Assembly: GCF_009176305.1 (NCBI RefSeq)
Contig: NZ_BLAJ01000013.1
Coordinates: 1-64,000 of the forward strand
Source of the DNA: Martinezella dioscoreae
GTDB taxonomy: Bacteria > Pseudomonadota > Alphaproteobacteria > Rhizobiales > Rhizobiaceae
Direction of reading: 5' to 3'
DNA: 64,000 nucleotides
The notes beneath the pieces are model-generated. The model worked only from the letters and a program-made list of their open reading frames with translations, did no database searches and was not told where the DNA came from. Both the position numbers and the translations under genes were made by a program. This document shows positions 25,747 to 34,300 of this stretch, one piece after another (position 1 is the first letter of the stretch; each line of letters begins with the position of its first letter).

Positions 25747-26564
25747 TCCGCAATGTCTTATCTATCGCTGGCTCCGATCCCTCCGGCGGCGCTGGCATTC
25801 AAGCCGACCTGAAGGCTTTCTCCGCCCGCGGCGTTTATGGAATGGCAGCGCTGACTGCCTTGACCGCGCAAAACACGCAAGGCGTCACCGGCGTCCATCC
25901 GGTGCCTCCACATTTCGTGGCAGACCAGATCAATGCGATCTTTGCCGACGTCCATGTGGATGCCGTCAAGATCGGCATGATCGCCAATGCCGCCATCGCC
26001 AGTGCCGTCGCGGACATTCTGGCGCGACATCGCGATGTACCCGTCGTCCTCGACCCGGTCATGATCGCCAAGGGTGGCGCCGCCCTACTGGCTGCCGATG
26101 CCGTTGACGTGCTGACCACGCGGCTGCTGCCGCTGGCTACCGTCGTTACACCGAACCTGCCCGAAGCTGCTGCGCTGTTGCATGACGTGGAGGCGAAAAG
26201 CCGCGAAGACATGGCGCGTCAGGCGCTTGCTTTGGCCATGCTCGGGCCTTCGGCAGTCCTCGTCAAGGGTGGTCATCTCGAAGGGGATGAAAGCCCGGAT
26301 GTGCTCGCAAGCGGCGATCATATAACCTGGTTCGAGGCCGAGCGGCTGCCGACCAAGAATACGCATGGAACAGGCTGCACGCTCTCCAGCGCTATCGCGG
26401 CAGAGATCGCCAAGGGCCTGTCGCTTCCCGAAGCTGTCGCCGTCGGCAAGACCTATCTCGCCACCGCGGTTGCTGCCGCAGGCCAGCTTTCCGTCGGAAG
26501 CGGCCACGGGCCTGTGCAGCATTTCCATGCGCTCTGGCCAAACAGACAAGGAGCAGAGAAATGA
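25743..26564 (+). CDS. thiD: Hydroxymethylpyrimidine/phosphomethylpyrimidine kinase ThiD
   Basis: The 273-residue ribokinase-family enzyme phosphorylates HMP and HMP-phosphate. Motifs are NVLSIAGSDPSGGAGIQADLKAFSARGVYGMAALTALTAQNTQ (substrate loop), VHVDAVKIGMIAN, VVLDPVMIAKGGAALLA, VTPNLPEAAALL, VLVKGGHL and the catalytic THGTGCTLSSAIAAEIAKG with its general base in the GTGC loop. I start it at the ATG of 25743, which overlaps the thiE stop (ATGA); a longer frame upstream only runs inside thiE. Its own stop overlaps the SDR start. Confidence 0.96.
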   Translation: MIRNVLSIAGSDPSGGAGIQADLKAFSARGVYGMAALTALTAQNTQGVTGVHPVPPHFVADQINAIFADVHVDAVKIGMIANAAIASAVADILARHRDVPVVLDPVMIAKGGAALLAADAVDVLTTRLLPLATVVTPNLPEAAALLHDVEAKSREDMARQALALAMLGPSAVLVKGGHLEGDESPDVLASGDHITWFEAERLPTKNTHGTGCTLSSAIAAEIAKGLSLPEAVAVGKTYLATAVAAAGQLSVGSGHGPVQHFHALWPNRQGAEK

Positions 26565-27325
26565 GCCTCTCACTCAAAGATCAGATTGTCATCGTTTCCG
26601 GTGCGGGACGCGGCCTTGGTGCTGCGATAGCGACGGCCTTCGCCCGGGAAGGTGCGAAAGTGGCGGTCAACTATCGCGCCAGCCGCGAGAGCGCGGAGGC
26701 GCTCGCAGCAAAGCTCGGCGATCATGCCAAGGCCTTTCAAGCCGATATTCGCGACCTCGACGACACCAAGCGGCTCGTCTTCGAGGTGACCGGGCATTTC
26801 GGCGTACCGACGACCATCGTCCACAATGCATTGGCTGATTTCAGCTTCAACGGTGACGCACGTTCGAAGCTGGATGCCTTGAGCTGGGCCGAGATGACCA
26901 GGCAGCTGGAAACCGCGCTGGAGGGCGCCTTGAACCTCATACAAGCGGCGCGGCCGGCGATGGCGCAGGCAGGCTTTGGACGGATTGTTACGATCGGTAC
27001 CAATCTCTTCCAAAACCCCGTGGTGCCCTATCACGATTATACAGCCGCCAAGGCGGCATTGCTGTCGCTCACCCGCACGGCTGCCGCCGAACTCGGGCCA
27101 CTGGGAATCACCGTCAACATGGTCTCCGGCGGCCTTCTGCGCACGACGGATGCAAGTGGCGCTACTCCGGAAGCTGTATTCGACATCATAGCCGCGAATA
27201 CGCCGCTGCGCCGCGTCACCACGCCCCACGAGGTTGCCGATGCGGTTCTTTTCTTTGCAAGCCCCTGGGCACGGGCCGTTACCGGACAGAACCTGATCGT
27301 CGATGGCGGCCTGGTCTTCGGATAG
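26561..27325 (+). CDS. SDR-family oxidoreductase at the end of the thi operon
   Basis: The 254-residue classical short-chain dehydrogenase has the cofactor loop SGAGRGLG near residue 13 and VNYR as its NADP-type acidic-loop replacement. ADIRDLDD, HNALADF (the NNAG region), the active-site YTAAK, and GGLLRTT with GQNLIVDGGL at the C-terminus also fit. The position of the catalytic Ser is IGTN, so Ser is replaced by Gly/Thr. It is translationally coupled to thiD (ATGA overlap), so a role with the thiamine salvage genes is suggested by position only. Closest general annotation is 3-oxoacyl-ACP reductase-like; the substrate is unknown. Confidence 0.88.
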   Translation: MSLSLKDQIVIVSGAGRGLGAAIATAFAREGAKVAVNYRASRESAEALAAKLGDHAKAFQADIRDLDDTKRLVFEVTGHFGVPTTIVHNALADFSFNGDARSKLDALSWAEMTRQLETALEGALNLIQAARPAMAQAGFGRIVTIGTNLFQNPVVPYHDYTAAKAALLSLTRTAAAELGPLGITVNMVSGGLLRTTDASGATPEAVFDIIAANTPLRRVTTPHEVADAVLFFASPWARAVTGQNLIVDGGLVFG

Positions 27326-27343
27326 TCGCTCCGCAACGAAAAA

Positions 27344-27367
27344 GGCGCTGCTCTCCAGAGCAGCGCC
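27344..27367. terminator. Bidirectional terminator between the thi operon and uppP
   Basis: GGCGCTGCTCT and AGAGCAGCGCC form a perfect 11-bp stem with a 2-base core. It is flanked by AAAAA on the left and CCTTTT on the right, so it can stop transcription from both sides. Confidence 0.9.
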
Positions 27368-27404
27368 ACCTTTTAAGTCCGCAGCACGCTAAAAGTCAGT
27401 TTGC

Positions 27405-28277
27405 TTAGGCCCAGCCCATGGTCAGTACGCCAAAAAGAATGACGGCGCCGAGCACGATTCGGTAGATGACGAAAGGCCAGGTCGAAAAGCGCTCCAGGAA
27501 GCGCATCAGCCCCCAGATGGTGATAAACGACGATATGCTGCCGACGATCAGGCCGACGAGCAGAACCGACCAGGCTTCCATCGGAATATGCGCCTTATGG
27601 AGCTCATACAGTTCCTTCAAGCCGGCGAGCGCAATGGCAGGCAAGCCGAGCAGGAAGGAGAATCGGGCGGCTTCCTCACGCTTCAATCCGAGGAAGAGCG
27701 CGCCGGTCAGCGTCGAACCAGAGCGAGAAACGCCGGGAACAAGCGCGCCGACCTGCGTGATGCCGACGAACAGAGCATCGATCAGCGTCATCTGCTCAAT
27801 GTCTTTCCGATGGCGGCTGTAGAGTTCGGCGATCGCCAGCAACAAGCCCATGACCAGGCAGGCGATACCGATCACCCAAAGGCTGCGGAGAGAGGTGCCA
27901 CAGGCATTCAGGGAGGATGACAGCAGCAGACCGGCGATCACGATCGGTACGGTCGCGATCACGATGGCGATCGCAAGCCGTATGGAGGGAGAACTCCAGT
28001 CCCTTTGCCTGATGGCATCGAGCGACCCAAATGTGACGTAACGAACGTCGCTCCAGAAATAGGAGACGATCGCGGCGAGTGCTGCTAGCTGCATCGTAGC
28101 CGAGAAGGCAGAACCGGGGTCCTGCCAGCCAAGCAAGGCCGGCACCAGGCGCATATGGGCAGTGGACGAAACCGGCAGCAGCTCGGTCAATCCCTGCACG
28201 ATGCCCAGAATTGCAATCTTGGCATAGCCTAGGGCAACAAAGCCCGTATCCACGCCTTGCGTACAAACATCAGCCAC
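27405..28277 (-). CDS. uppP: Undecaprenyl-diphosphatase UppP (BacA)
   Basis: The 290-residue integral membrane protein removes a phosphate from undecaprenyl pyrophosphate so that the lipid carrier can be reused for peptidoglycan and surface glycans. The two signature blocks are intact: GIVQGLTELLPVSSTAHMRL near the N-terminus, with catalytic Glu and the Ser-rich loop, and GALVPGVSRSGSTLTGALFLG in the second half. At least seven hydrophobic segments are visible. It starts with GTG at 28277, with GAGGA about 10 bases upstream. It is monocistronic, ending at the shared terminator. Rhizobia often carry a second copy elsewhere. Confidence 0.95.
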   Translation of the reverse strand: MADVCTQGVDTGFVALGYAKIAILGIVQGLTELLPVSSTAHMRLVPALLGWQDPGSAFSATMQLAALAAIVSYFWSDVRYVTFGSLDAIRQRDWSSPSIRLAIAIVIATVPIVIAGLLLSSSLNACGTSLRSLWVIGIACLVMGLLLAIAELYSRHRKDIEQMTLIDALFVGITQVGALVPGVSRSGSTLTGALFLGLKREEAARFSFLLGLPAIALAGLKELYELHKAHIPMEAWSVLLVGLIVGSISSFITIWGLMRFLERFSTWPFVIYRIVLGAVILFGVLTMGWA

Positions 28278-28478
28278 GTTTTGATATCCTCAGTTGTTCA
28301 TGGGGGCTTTGCACCGGAGTGGTGCGACGAACTAGCTGTGAAACTGGTTCCCGGTTTGAAATTGGCAACACCTAGTTAGGGCGTCGCCGATTTCGCATCG
28401 GGACAGGGCGAGGATATAGCCGCGCAGGCTGAACTCTATCTGAAATTGCCGGCTCGAATTTCGGGGTTTGGCGTATTT

Positions 28479-28691
28479 CTAGCCTTCATCATCCGGCAGC
28501 GCCTGCATGTAGCGGATCATGGTGTAGAAGCCTGCAAGGAGGATTAGGGCGCCTGCCGCATGATGCAGATTGTGCAGCAGCGCATGATGATGCCTGAGCA
28601 GAAGGCAGCTTAGATTGTAAAGTGTTACGGCCACTGCTGTCATCAGAGCGGCCAGGAAAAGCGCCATGTTTCGCTGAAAGAAATCAATCAT
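28479..28691 (-). CDS. Small two-helix membrane protein
   Basis: The 70-residue protein has two hydrophobic segments (NMALFLAALMTAVAVTLYNLSCLLL and AAGALILLAGFYTMIRYM). They are separated by the His-rich loop RHHHALLHNLHH and followed by the acidic tail PDDEG. GAGG lies 8 bases before the ATG at 28691. The cluster of His residues between two helices could bind metal or haem, but I know no named family. It stands alone between uppP and the GntR gene. Confidence 0.65.
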   Translation of the reverse strand: MIDFFQRNMALFLAALMTAVAVTLYNLSCLLLRHHHALLHNLHHAAGALILLAGFYTMIRYMQALPDDEG

Positions 28692-28795
28692 CACGCACAC
28701 CTCATTTGAATACCAATAGATTCCATAGGGATTTGGGAGGAATTACGACAGGGGGCATCCAGGCGCCGTGCCGGTGCGGGGGCGAGAACGGATGT

Positions 28796-29518
28796 TCATT
28801 TTGTGTAGAGCGCGCGCGATCTTTCCAGATGCTTGAGCATTGCCTGCTCGGCGCCATCTGCATCGTTTTCAGCCAGGCGCGCAAGGATTTCCTCATGTTC
28901 GACCAGGGTGAACTTTTCCTTGCCGGTCCAGATCAGCATGTCGGTGTGATAGGCTTTCAGCCATGCGAGCATCGCTTCGCTGACAGCCGCGAAGATCGGA
29001 TTGCCAGAAATCTGAGCGATGCGCGTGTGGAACTGCATATCGGCAGAAATGAAGTCCTCCGCATGTCCGAGGGACGCGCGCTGCCGCTCGATGATCTCAT
29101 TGAGATCGGCGACATCTTTCTTGCTCGCGCGCTGGGCCGCCTCGCGGGCCATGCCGCGCTCGAAGAAGATGCGGGCGCTTTTCAGCTGTTCGAGCGAATC
29201 GGAGGATTGCGACAACATGATCTTTGCGGTGAGGTCGACCTGCCGGAAGATCGACTTCGCCGTCAACTGAAGCACCTTGGCACGCTCGCCGTGGGAAATG
29301 TTGACCAGCCCCATATTGGCAAGTGCCTGCATGGCTTCGCGGATTGCCGGACGCCCCACACCGAAGCGTTCCATGAGAACACGCTCGGACGGCATCTCAT
29401 CGCCAGGCTTGAGCTCTCCCGACGTGATCAACCGTTCCAATCGGTCGAATACTTCATCGGATAGCTTTCGACGTACAATTTGTTCGACTGGCTGGCTCAT
29501 GGAATCCCGCTTTCCCAA
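28796..29518 (-). CDS. FadR-subfamily GntR regulator of the apiose locus
   Basis: The 240-residue regulator has an N-terminal winged helix: LSDEVFDRLERLITSGELKPGDEMPSERVLMERFGVGRPAIREAMQALANMGLVNISHG. It is followed by a seven-helix FCD effector domain with metal-binding His and Asp positions (ISADMQFHTRIAQISGNPIF, YHTDML, LVEHEEILARLAENDADGAEQAMLKHL). The TTG at 29518 has GGGAGG 7 bases upstream; the ATG at 29539 (no ribosome site) and the ATG at 29500 are alternatives. It is divergent from oiaX, with a partly palindromic motif at 29611-29631 between them that recurs before apnO and before the CUT1 transporter. It is therefore the likely regulator of the whole set, probably a repressor relieved by apionate or a related acid. 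Confidence 0.88.
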   Translation of the reverse strand: MGKRDSMSQPVEQIVRRKLSDEVFDRLERLITSGELKPGDEMPSERVLMERFGVGRPAIREAMQALANMGLVNISHGERAKVLQLTAKSIFRQVDLTAKIMLSQSSDSLEQLKSARIFFERGMAREAAQRASKKDVADLNEIIERQRASLGHAEDFISADMQFHTRIAQISGNPIFAAVSEAMLAWLKAYHTDMLIWTGKEKFTLVEHEEILARLAENDADGAEQAMLKHLERSRALYTK

Positions 29519-29610
29519 AGCTTTTCCTCCCTTATGCATTTTTGGCCGCCATGGCGGAAGCCCATACGAGTCGCCTTATCTGCAACCGGACAAAAAAATC
29601 GTTGCAGAAG

Positions 29611-29631
29611 TTGGAATACTCATTATACCAG
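29611..29631. promoter_or_regulatory. Putative GntR operator, site 1 (before oiaX)
   Basis: TTGGAAT-N7-ATACCAG is an imperfect inverted repeat lying midway between the GntR gene and oiaX. Its right part CTCATTATACCAG (29619-29631) recurs as CTCATCATACCAC at 32326 and CTCATCATACCAG at 42194. Confidence 0.55.
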
Positions 29632-29686
29632 ATCACCAGTTTGCGCCACGCGAAAAATCGTCGGCGAGAGGAGCATTCATCCACTC

Positions 29687-30946
29687 ATGACCATCACCAT
29701 CACCTACCGTATCGAAACGCCCGGCAGCATCGAGGCGATGGCTCGTAAGATCGCCAGCGATCAATCGACAGGCACCTTCGTCGCTGTGCCGGGCGAGACG
29801 GAAGAGCTCAAAGCGCGCGTGGCCGCCCGTGTCGTAGCGATCCGCCCCCTTGTCGACGCCGATCGCCCCACCTGGCCGGAGGTGGCCGAGGGCCATGGCC
29901 CGATCCATTGCGCCGATGTCGACATCGCCTTCCCGCTGGATGCCATCGGCACCGATCTTGCGGCGCTGATGACGATCGCGATCGGTGGCGTCTTCTCGAT
30001 CAAGGGCATGACCGGCATCCGCATCGTCGATATGAAGCTGCCGGAGGCCTTCCGTGATGCGCATCCCGGCCCGCAATTCGGGGTTGCCGGCAGCTTGCGT
30101 CTCACCGGAGTCAGCGGTCGCCCGATCATCGGCACGATCGTCAAGCCTGCGCTCGGTCTTCGGCCAGAGGAAACGGCCGCGCTTGTCGGCGAGCTGATCG
30201 GCTCGGGCGTCGATTTCATCAAGGATGACGAGAAGCTGATGAGCCCGGCCTATTCGCCGCTCAAAGAGCGCGTCGAAGCCATCATGCCGCTGATCCTCGA
30301 TCACGAGCAGAAGACGGGCAAGAAGGTCATGTATGCCTTCGGCATTTCGCATGCCGATCCCGATGAGATGATGCGCAACCACGATCTCGTGCTGAAGGCC
30401 GGCGGCAATTGCGCCGTCGTCAACATAAACTCTATCGGGTTCGGCGGCATGAGCTTCCTGCGCAAGCGCTCCAGCCTCGTCCTGCATGCGCATCGCAATG
30501 GTTGGGATGTGCTGACGCGCCATCCCGGCGCCGGCATGGATTTCAAGGTGTACCAGCAGTTCTGGCGCCTGCTCGGTGTCGACCAGTTCCAAATCAACGG
30601 CATCAGGGTCAAATATTGGGAACCGGACGATAGCTTCGTCGAATCCTTCAAGGCCATCAGTACGCCGCTCTTCGATCCCACAGACTGTCCGCTTCCTGTC
30701 GCCGGCTCCGGTCAATGGGGCGGCCAGGCGCCGGAAACCTACCAGCGCACCGGCCGGACAACGAACCTTCTCTATCTCTGCGGCGGCGGCATCGTCAGCC
30801 ATCCCTTCGGACCGGCGGCCGGCGTTCGCGCCATCCAGCAGGCCTGGCAGGCAGCGGTTTCGGACATACCGCTTGCCGACTATGCGAGGGATCATCCGGA
30901 GCTTGCCGCCTCAATCGCAAAATTCAGTGACGGCAAGGACGCCTAA
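29687..30946 (+). CDS. oiaX: RuBisCO-like protein, 3-oxo-isoapionate-4-phosphate decarboxylase (OiaX)
   Basis: The 419-residue form III/IV RuBisCO-like protein keeps the active-site lysine of IVKPALG (K153) and the carbamylation motif DFIKDDE (K179, D181, E182). It also keeps His269 in LVLHAHRN, a loop-6-like Lys (K309, INGIRVKYWEP) and two phosphate-binding Gly segments (GSGQWGGQAP, LCGGGIVSHPFGPAAG). Among RuBisCO-like proteins, those next to a four-carbon-acid-sugar kinase, ApnO, ApnL and ApsD are the apiose type that decarboxylates 3-oxo-isoapionate 4-phosphate to L-erythrulose 1-phosphate. The neighbours here are exactly these. A transcarboxylase/hydrolase (OiaT type, giving 3-phosphoglycerate and glycolate) cannot be excluded by eye. 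The ATG at 29687 has GAGAGGAG 13 bases upstream, which is rather far; family N-termini support it. oiaK follows 5 bases later. Confidence 0.88.
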   Translation: MTITITYRIETPGSIEAMARKIASDQSTGTFVAVPGETEELKARVAARVVAIRPLVDADRPTWPEVAEGHGPIHCADVDIAFPLDAIGTDLAALMTIAIGGVFSIKGMTGIRIVDMKLPEAFRDAHPGPQFGVAGSLRLTGVSGRPIIGTIVKPALGLRPEETAALVGELIGSGVDFIKDDEKLMSPAYSPLKERVEAIMPLILDHEQKTGKKVMYAFGISHADPDEMMRNHDLVLKAGGNCAVVNINSIGFGGMSFLRKRSSLVLHAHRNGWDVLTRHPGAGMDFKVYQQFWRLLGVDQFQINGIRVKYWEPDDSFVESFKAISTPLFDPTDCPLPVAGSGQWGGQAPETYQRTGRTTNLLYLCGGGIVSHPFGPAAGVRAIQQAWQAAVSDIPLADYARDHPELAASIAKFSDGKDA

Positions 30947-30951
30947 CAGCA

Positions 30952-32286
30952 ATGTCCAACCTTCTTCTCAGCTATTACGGCGACGATTTCACCGGCTCCA
31001 CCGACGTCATGGAGGCGCTTGCCTCAAATGGCGTGCCGACGGCTCTCTTCCTCGGCATTCCAGGTGAAGCCATGCTGGAGCGGTTCAAGGATTGCCGCGC
31101 CATCGGCATTGCCGGCACCAGCCGCAGCGAAACGCCGCAATGGATGGATGAGCATCTGACGCCTGCAATCGAATGGCTAAAGAGCCTCGATGCCGCGATA
31201 TGCCATTACAAGGTCTGCTCGACCTTCGATTCCAGTCCCGTCATCGGCAACATCGGCAAGGCGATCGAGATCGGCAAAGCGCTCTTTGCACAACCCGTCG
31301 TGCCCGTTGTGGTCGGAGCGCCGCAGCTGAAACGCTACACCGCTTTCGGCCACCTTTTCGCGGCCTACCAAGGCGAAGTCTTTCGCATCGACCGGCATCC
31401 GGTCATGAGCCGGCATCCCGTTACGCCAATGGATGAGGCCGATCTCACCTTGCATCTGAGCAGGCAGACGTCCCTCCCCGTCAGCCTCGCCGATCTCATC
31501 ACGATCCAGGCAGCCGATGCCGATGCGCGGCTCGATGCTCTGGCGAGAGGCAAGGAGGGTGTCCTGCTGCTTGATGTCGACGGTCCGGAAACCCAGGCTG
31601 CCGCAGGACATCAGCTGTGGCGCCTTGCAGGCAAAGGCAATGCTTTTGTCGCAGGCTCGTCCGGTGTCGAATATGCCCTTCTCAATGCCTGGCGCAACGA
31701 AGGTTTGATCGGAGAAAAGCCGGAGTTTGCTCCTCCCGGCAAGGTCGACCGCCTCGCGGTCGTCTCCGGCAGCGTATCGCCGACGACCGAACGGCAAATC
31801 CGGCGTGCCACAGCCGGCGGTTTTGACGGCATCGATCTCGATCCCTTGGCTCTTCTCGGCGAAAATGGCGAGCAGGCGTTGGACGCCGCGGTCACCGCGG
31901 GCGTGGCCAGCCTCAAGGCCGGACGCAGCGTCATTCTTCATACGGCTCTCGGCCCATCCGCCGACCGCGGCGGCGATATCGATCGCATTCCCGGCGCCCG
32001 GCATCGTCTCGGCCAGGTTCTCGGCACGATCCTGCGACGTCTGATCGAGCAGGAAAACCTCGGCCGCGCCGTCATTGCCGGCGGTGACACGTCGAGCCAC
32101 GCGCTTAGGGAATTGCGCGTCGAGGCCCTGACGACGCTCTTGCCATTGCCGCAGACACCGGGCTCGCCGCTTTGCACCGCGCATGGCAGCCACGCGTCCA
32201 CCAACGGCCTGCAGATCGCGCTGAAAGGCGGGCAGGTCGGCACCGACGATTACTTCGCGCAGATCCGCGACGGGAGGGGATCATAG
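30952..32286 (+). CDS. oiaK: 3-oxo-isoapionate kinase (OiaK), four-carbon acid sugar kinase family
   Basis: The 444-residue DUF1537-family kinase has the N-terminal acid-sugar-binding domain beginning YYGDDFTGSTDVMEALASNG (the DDxTGS signature). It has CHYKVCSTFDSSPVIGNIGKAI and, in the C-terminal nucleotide-binding domain, AVVSGSVSPTTERQI followed by AVIAGGDTSSHALRELRV. Family members phosphorylate C4-C5 sugar acids. Position between OiaX and ApnO points to 3-oxo-isoapionate, giving the 4-phosphate that OiaX decarboxylates. It starts 5 bases after oiaX, so the two form an operon. The length is typical. Substrate assignment rests on context and known apiose clusters of rhizobia. Confidence 0.87.
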   Translation: MSNLLLSYYGDDFTGSTDVMEALASNGVPTALFLGIPGEAMLERFKDCRAIGIAGTSRSETPQWMDEHLTPAIEWLKSLDAAICHYKVCSTFDSSPVIGNIGKAIEIGKALFAQPVVPVVVGAPQLKRYTAFGHLFAAYQGEVFRIDRHPVMSRHPVTPMDEADLTLHLSRQTSLPVSLADLITIQAADADARLDALARGKEGVLLLDVDGPETQAAAGHQLWRLAGKGNAFVAGSSGVEYALLNAWRNEGLIGEKPEFAPPGKVDRLAVVSGSVSPTTERQIRRATAGGFDGIDLDPLALLGENGEQALDAAVTAGVASLKAGRSVILHTALGPSADRGGDIDRIPGARHRLGQVLGTILRRLIEQENLGRAVIAGGDTSSHALRELRVEALTTLLPLPQTPGSPLCTAHGSHASTNGLQIALKGGQVGTDDYFAQIRDGRGS

Positions 32287-32309
32287 CTGCGGCATTATTC
32301 GGCATGATG

Positions 32310-32338
32310 TTGGCATACTCATTGACTCATCATACCAC
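32310..32338. promoter_or_regulatory. Putative GntR operator, site 2 (before apnO), two overlapping copies
   Basis: TTGGCATACTCATT (32310-32323) repeats the left part of site 1 with 13 of 14 bases equal, and ACTCATCATACCAC (32325-32338) repeats its right part. A further ATACCAC follows at 32344. This lies in the 90-base gap between oiaK and apnO and suggests a second regulated promoter there. Confidence 0.55.
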
Positions 32339-32376
32339 TTGCGATACCACACATTGAAAGTGAACGAGGTACTAAG

Positions 32377-33204
32377 ATGACTGCAATTGCTCTTTTCGGC
32401 GCCGGCGGCAAAATGGGCTACCGGCTCGCCAAGAACCTGAAAGGCTCGCGCTTCGATGTGCGCCATGTCGAGGTCAGCGATGCCGGCAAGGCCCGCCTGA
32501 AGGATGACCTTTCCATCGATTGCGTCTCCGTCGATGCCGCACTGGACGGCGCAGACGTCGTGATCCTAGCAGTACCGGATACCGCGATCGACAAGGTTGC
32601 CGCCGGCATCGTCGATAAGCTGAAGCCCGACACGATGGTTGTCGCGCTCGACGCCGCCGCCCCCTTTGCAGGCCATCTGCCGCAGCGCGAGGACCTCACC
32701 TATTTCGTCACTCATCCCTGCCATCCGCCGATTTTCAACGACGAGACCGACATGCAGGCCAAGAAGGACCATTTCGGCGGCCTCTTTGCCAAGCAGCATA
32801 TCGTTTCGGCACTGATGCAAGGTCCGGAAAGCGCCTATGCGCTCGGCGAGGAAATCGCCAAGGTCATCTGGGCGCCGGTCATGCGTTCGCACCGGGTCAC
32901 CGTCGAGCAGATGGCGATGCTGGAGCCGGGCCTTTCAGAAACGGTCTGCGCCTCGCTGCTCGTCGTCATGCGTCAGGCTATGGATGAGTGCGTCGCCCGC
33001 GGCGTTCCGGCGGAAGCCGCCCGCGACTTCCTGCTCGGCCACATGAACGTGCTCGGCGCGGTCATCTTCAAGGAAGTCGACGGCGTGTTCTCCGACGCCT
33101 GCAACAAGGCGATCGAATTCGGCATTCCTGCCCTCATGCGCGACGACTGGAAGAAGGTTTTCGAGCCGCAGGAGATCGCAGAAAGCATCCGTCGCATCAC
33201 CTGA
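32377..33204 (+). CDS. apnO: D-apionate oxidoisomerase (ApnO)
   Basis: The 275-residue NAD-dependent enzyme has a Rossmann N-domain (IALFGAGGKMGYRLAKNL, then AALDGADVVILAVPDTAIDKV). It also has FVTHPCHPPIFNDETD, and a C-terminal domain of the phosphogluconate-dehydrogenase C-term-like type (VEQMAMLEPGLSETVCASLLVVMRQAMDECVARGVP). ApnO oxidises D-apionate with an acyl shift to 3-oxo-isoapionate, which is the substrate of OiaK. The neighbourhood (OiaX, OiaK, ApsD, ApnL) supports this. The ribosome site AACGAGGTACTAAG is good for the ATG at 32377. Two strong stem-loops follow before the ABC transporter genes, so apnO probably opens the downstream operon while the solute-binding gene after the loops is kept at high level. 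Confidence 0.88.
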   Translation: MTAIALFGAGGKMGYRLAKNLKGSRFDVRHVEVSDAGKARLKDDLSIDCVSVDAALDGADVVILAVPDTAIDKVAAGIVDKLKPDTMVVALDAAAPFAGHLPQREDLTYFVTHPCHPPIFNDETDMQAKKDHFGGLFAKQHIVSALMQGPESAYALGEEIAKVIWAPVMRSHRVTVEQMAMLEPGLSETVCASLLVVMRQAMDECVARGVPAEAARDFLLGHMNVLGAVIFKEVDGVFSDACNKAIEFGIPALMRDDWKKVFEPQEIAESIRRIT

Positions 33205-33216
33205 TCGACGTCCCCC

Positions 33217-33260
33217 GGGAGGGCAATGCCCTCCCCTTGCTGCCCTGCCGGGAACAGGGC
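33217..33260 (+). other. Two intercistronic stem-loops before the sugar-binding protein gene
   Basis: GGGAGGGCA/TGCCCTCCC (33217-33235) and GCCCTG/CAGGGC (33242-33260) lie back to back between apnO and the CUT2 binding-protein gene. Neither has a T-run. Such loops often protect the 5' end of binding-protein mRNA after processing. Confidence 0.5.
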
Positions 33261-33284
33261 CTGTTTCATAACTGGGAGGAGACC

Positions 33285-34226
33285 ATGAAACTGACACGCA
33301 GACTGACACTTGCAGCCTTTACCGCCGCACTAGCGCTGGGCACGGCGATGCCGGCCTTCGCGGCCGACCTAATCGCCATCATCACGCCGGCCTTCGACAA
33401 TCCATTCTTCAAGGCAGAGGCCGTCGGCGCCGAAGCCAAGGCGAAGGAGCTGGGCTACGACACGCTCGTCATGACACATGACGACGATGCCAATAAGCAA
33501 TCGGAAGTCATCGACACAGCGATCGGCCGCGGCGCCAAAGCCATCATCCTCGACAATGCCGGTGCGGATGCGACGGTCGCCGCCTTGAAGAAGGCCAAGG
33601 ATGCGGGCATCCCCTCCTTCCTCATCGATCGCGAAATCAACGTCACCGGCATCGCCGTCGCCCAGATCGTTTCCAATAATTACCAGGGCGCACAGCTCGG
33701 CGCCCAGGAATTCGTCAAGCTGATGGGCGAGAAAGGCAACTATGCCGAACTCGTCGGCCGCGAAGCCGATACCAATGCCGGTATCCGCTCGCAGGGTTAT
33801 CACGACGTCATCGACGACTATCCCGACCTGAAGCTGGTCGCCAAGCAGTCGGCGAACTGGAGCCAGACCGAAGCCTATGCCAAGATGGAAACCATCCTGC
33901 AGGCAAATCCTGACATCAAGGGCGTGATCTCGGGCAACGACACTATGGCGATGGGCGCGATTGCAGCGCTGCAGGCTGCCGGCCGCAAGGATGTGATCGT
34001 CGTCGGCTTCGATGGCTCGAACGATGTGCGCGACTCCATCAAAGCGGGCGGCATCAAGGCGACGGTCATGCAGCCGGCTTACGCCCAGGCCCAGAAGGCG
34101 GTCGAACAGGCCGACGCCTATATCAAGAACAAGACGGCGCCGAAGGATGAGAAGCAATTGATGGATTGCGTCCTCATCAATGCCGACAACGCCGACAAGC
34201 TCGAAACCTTCGCACTGAAGAACTGA
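33285..34226 (+). CDS. CUT2 sugar ABC transporter, periplasmic binding protein (probably D-apiose)
   Basis: The 313-residue Peripla_BP_4 (ribose/xylose-type) protein has a Sec signal peptide MKLTRRLTLAAFTAALALGTA with cleavage near MPAFA-ADL. The mature protein begins LIAIITPAFDNPFFKAEAVGAEAKAKELGYD, as in ribose-binding proteins. It has LIDREINVTGIAVAQIVSNNYQGAQLGAQEF, VVGFDGSNDVRDSIKAGGIKATVMQPAYAQAQKAVEQA. GGGAGGAG stands 5 bases before the ATG at 33285. It is followed by a lipoprotein, an ATPase and a permease of the same system and by apsD, so the ligand is most likely D-apiose. Confidence 0.9.
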   Translation: MKLTRRLTLAAFTAALALGTAMPAFAADLIAIITPAFDNPFFKAEAVGAEAKAKELGYDTLVMTHDDDANKQSEVIDTAIGRGAKAIILDNAGADATVAALKKAKDAGIPSFLIDREINVTGIAVAQIVSNNYQGAQLGAQEFVKLMGEKGNYAELVGREADTNAGIRSQGYHDVIDDYPDLKLVAKQSANWSQTEAYAKMETILQANPDIKGVISGNDTMAMGAIAALQAAGRKDVIVVGFDGSNDVRDSIKAGGIKATVMQPAYAQAQKAVEQADAYIKNKTAPKDEKQLMDCVLINADNADKLETFALKN

Positions 34227-34300
34227 TGGCGGACCACTAAGTGGGAGGGCGCGGAACCGCGCTCTCCCGATGTCTTTCCTGCGAGATCGAGGTGCATTGC

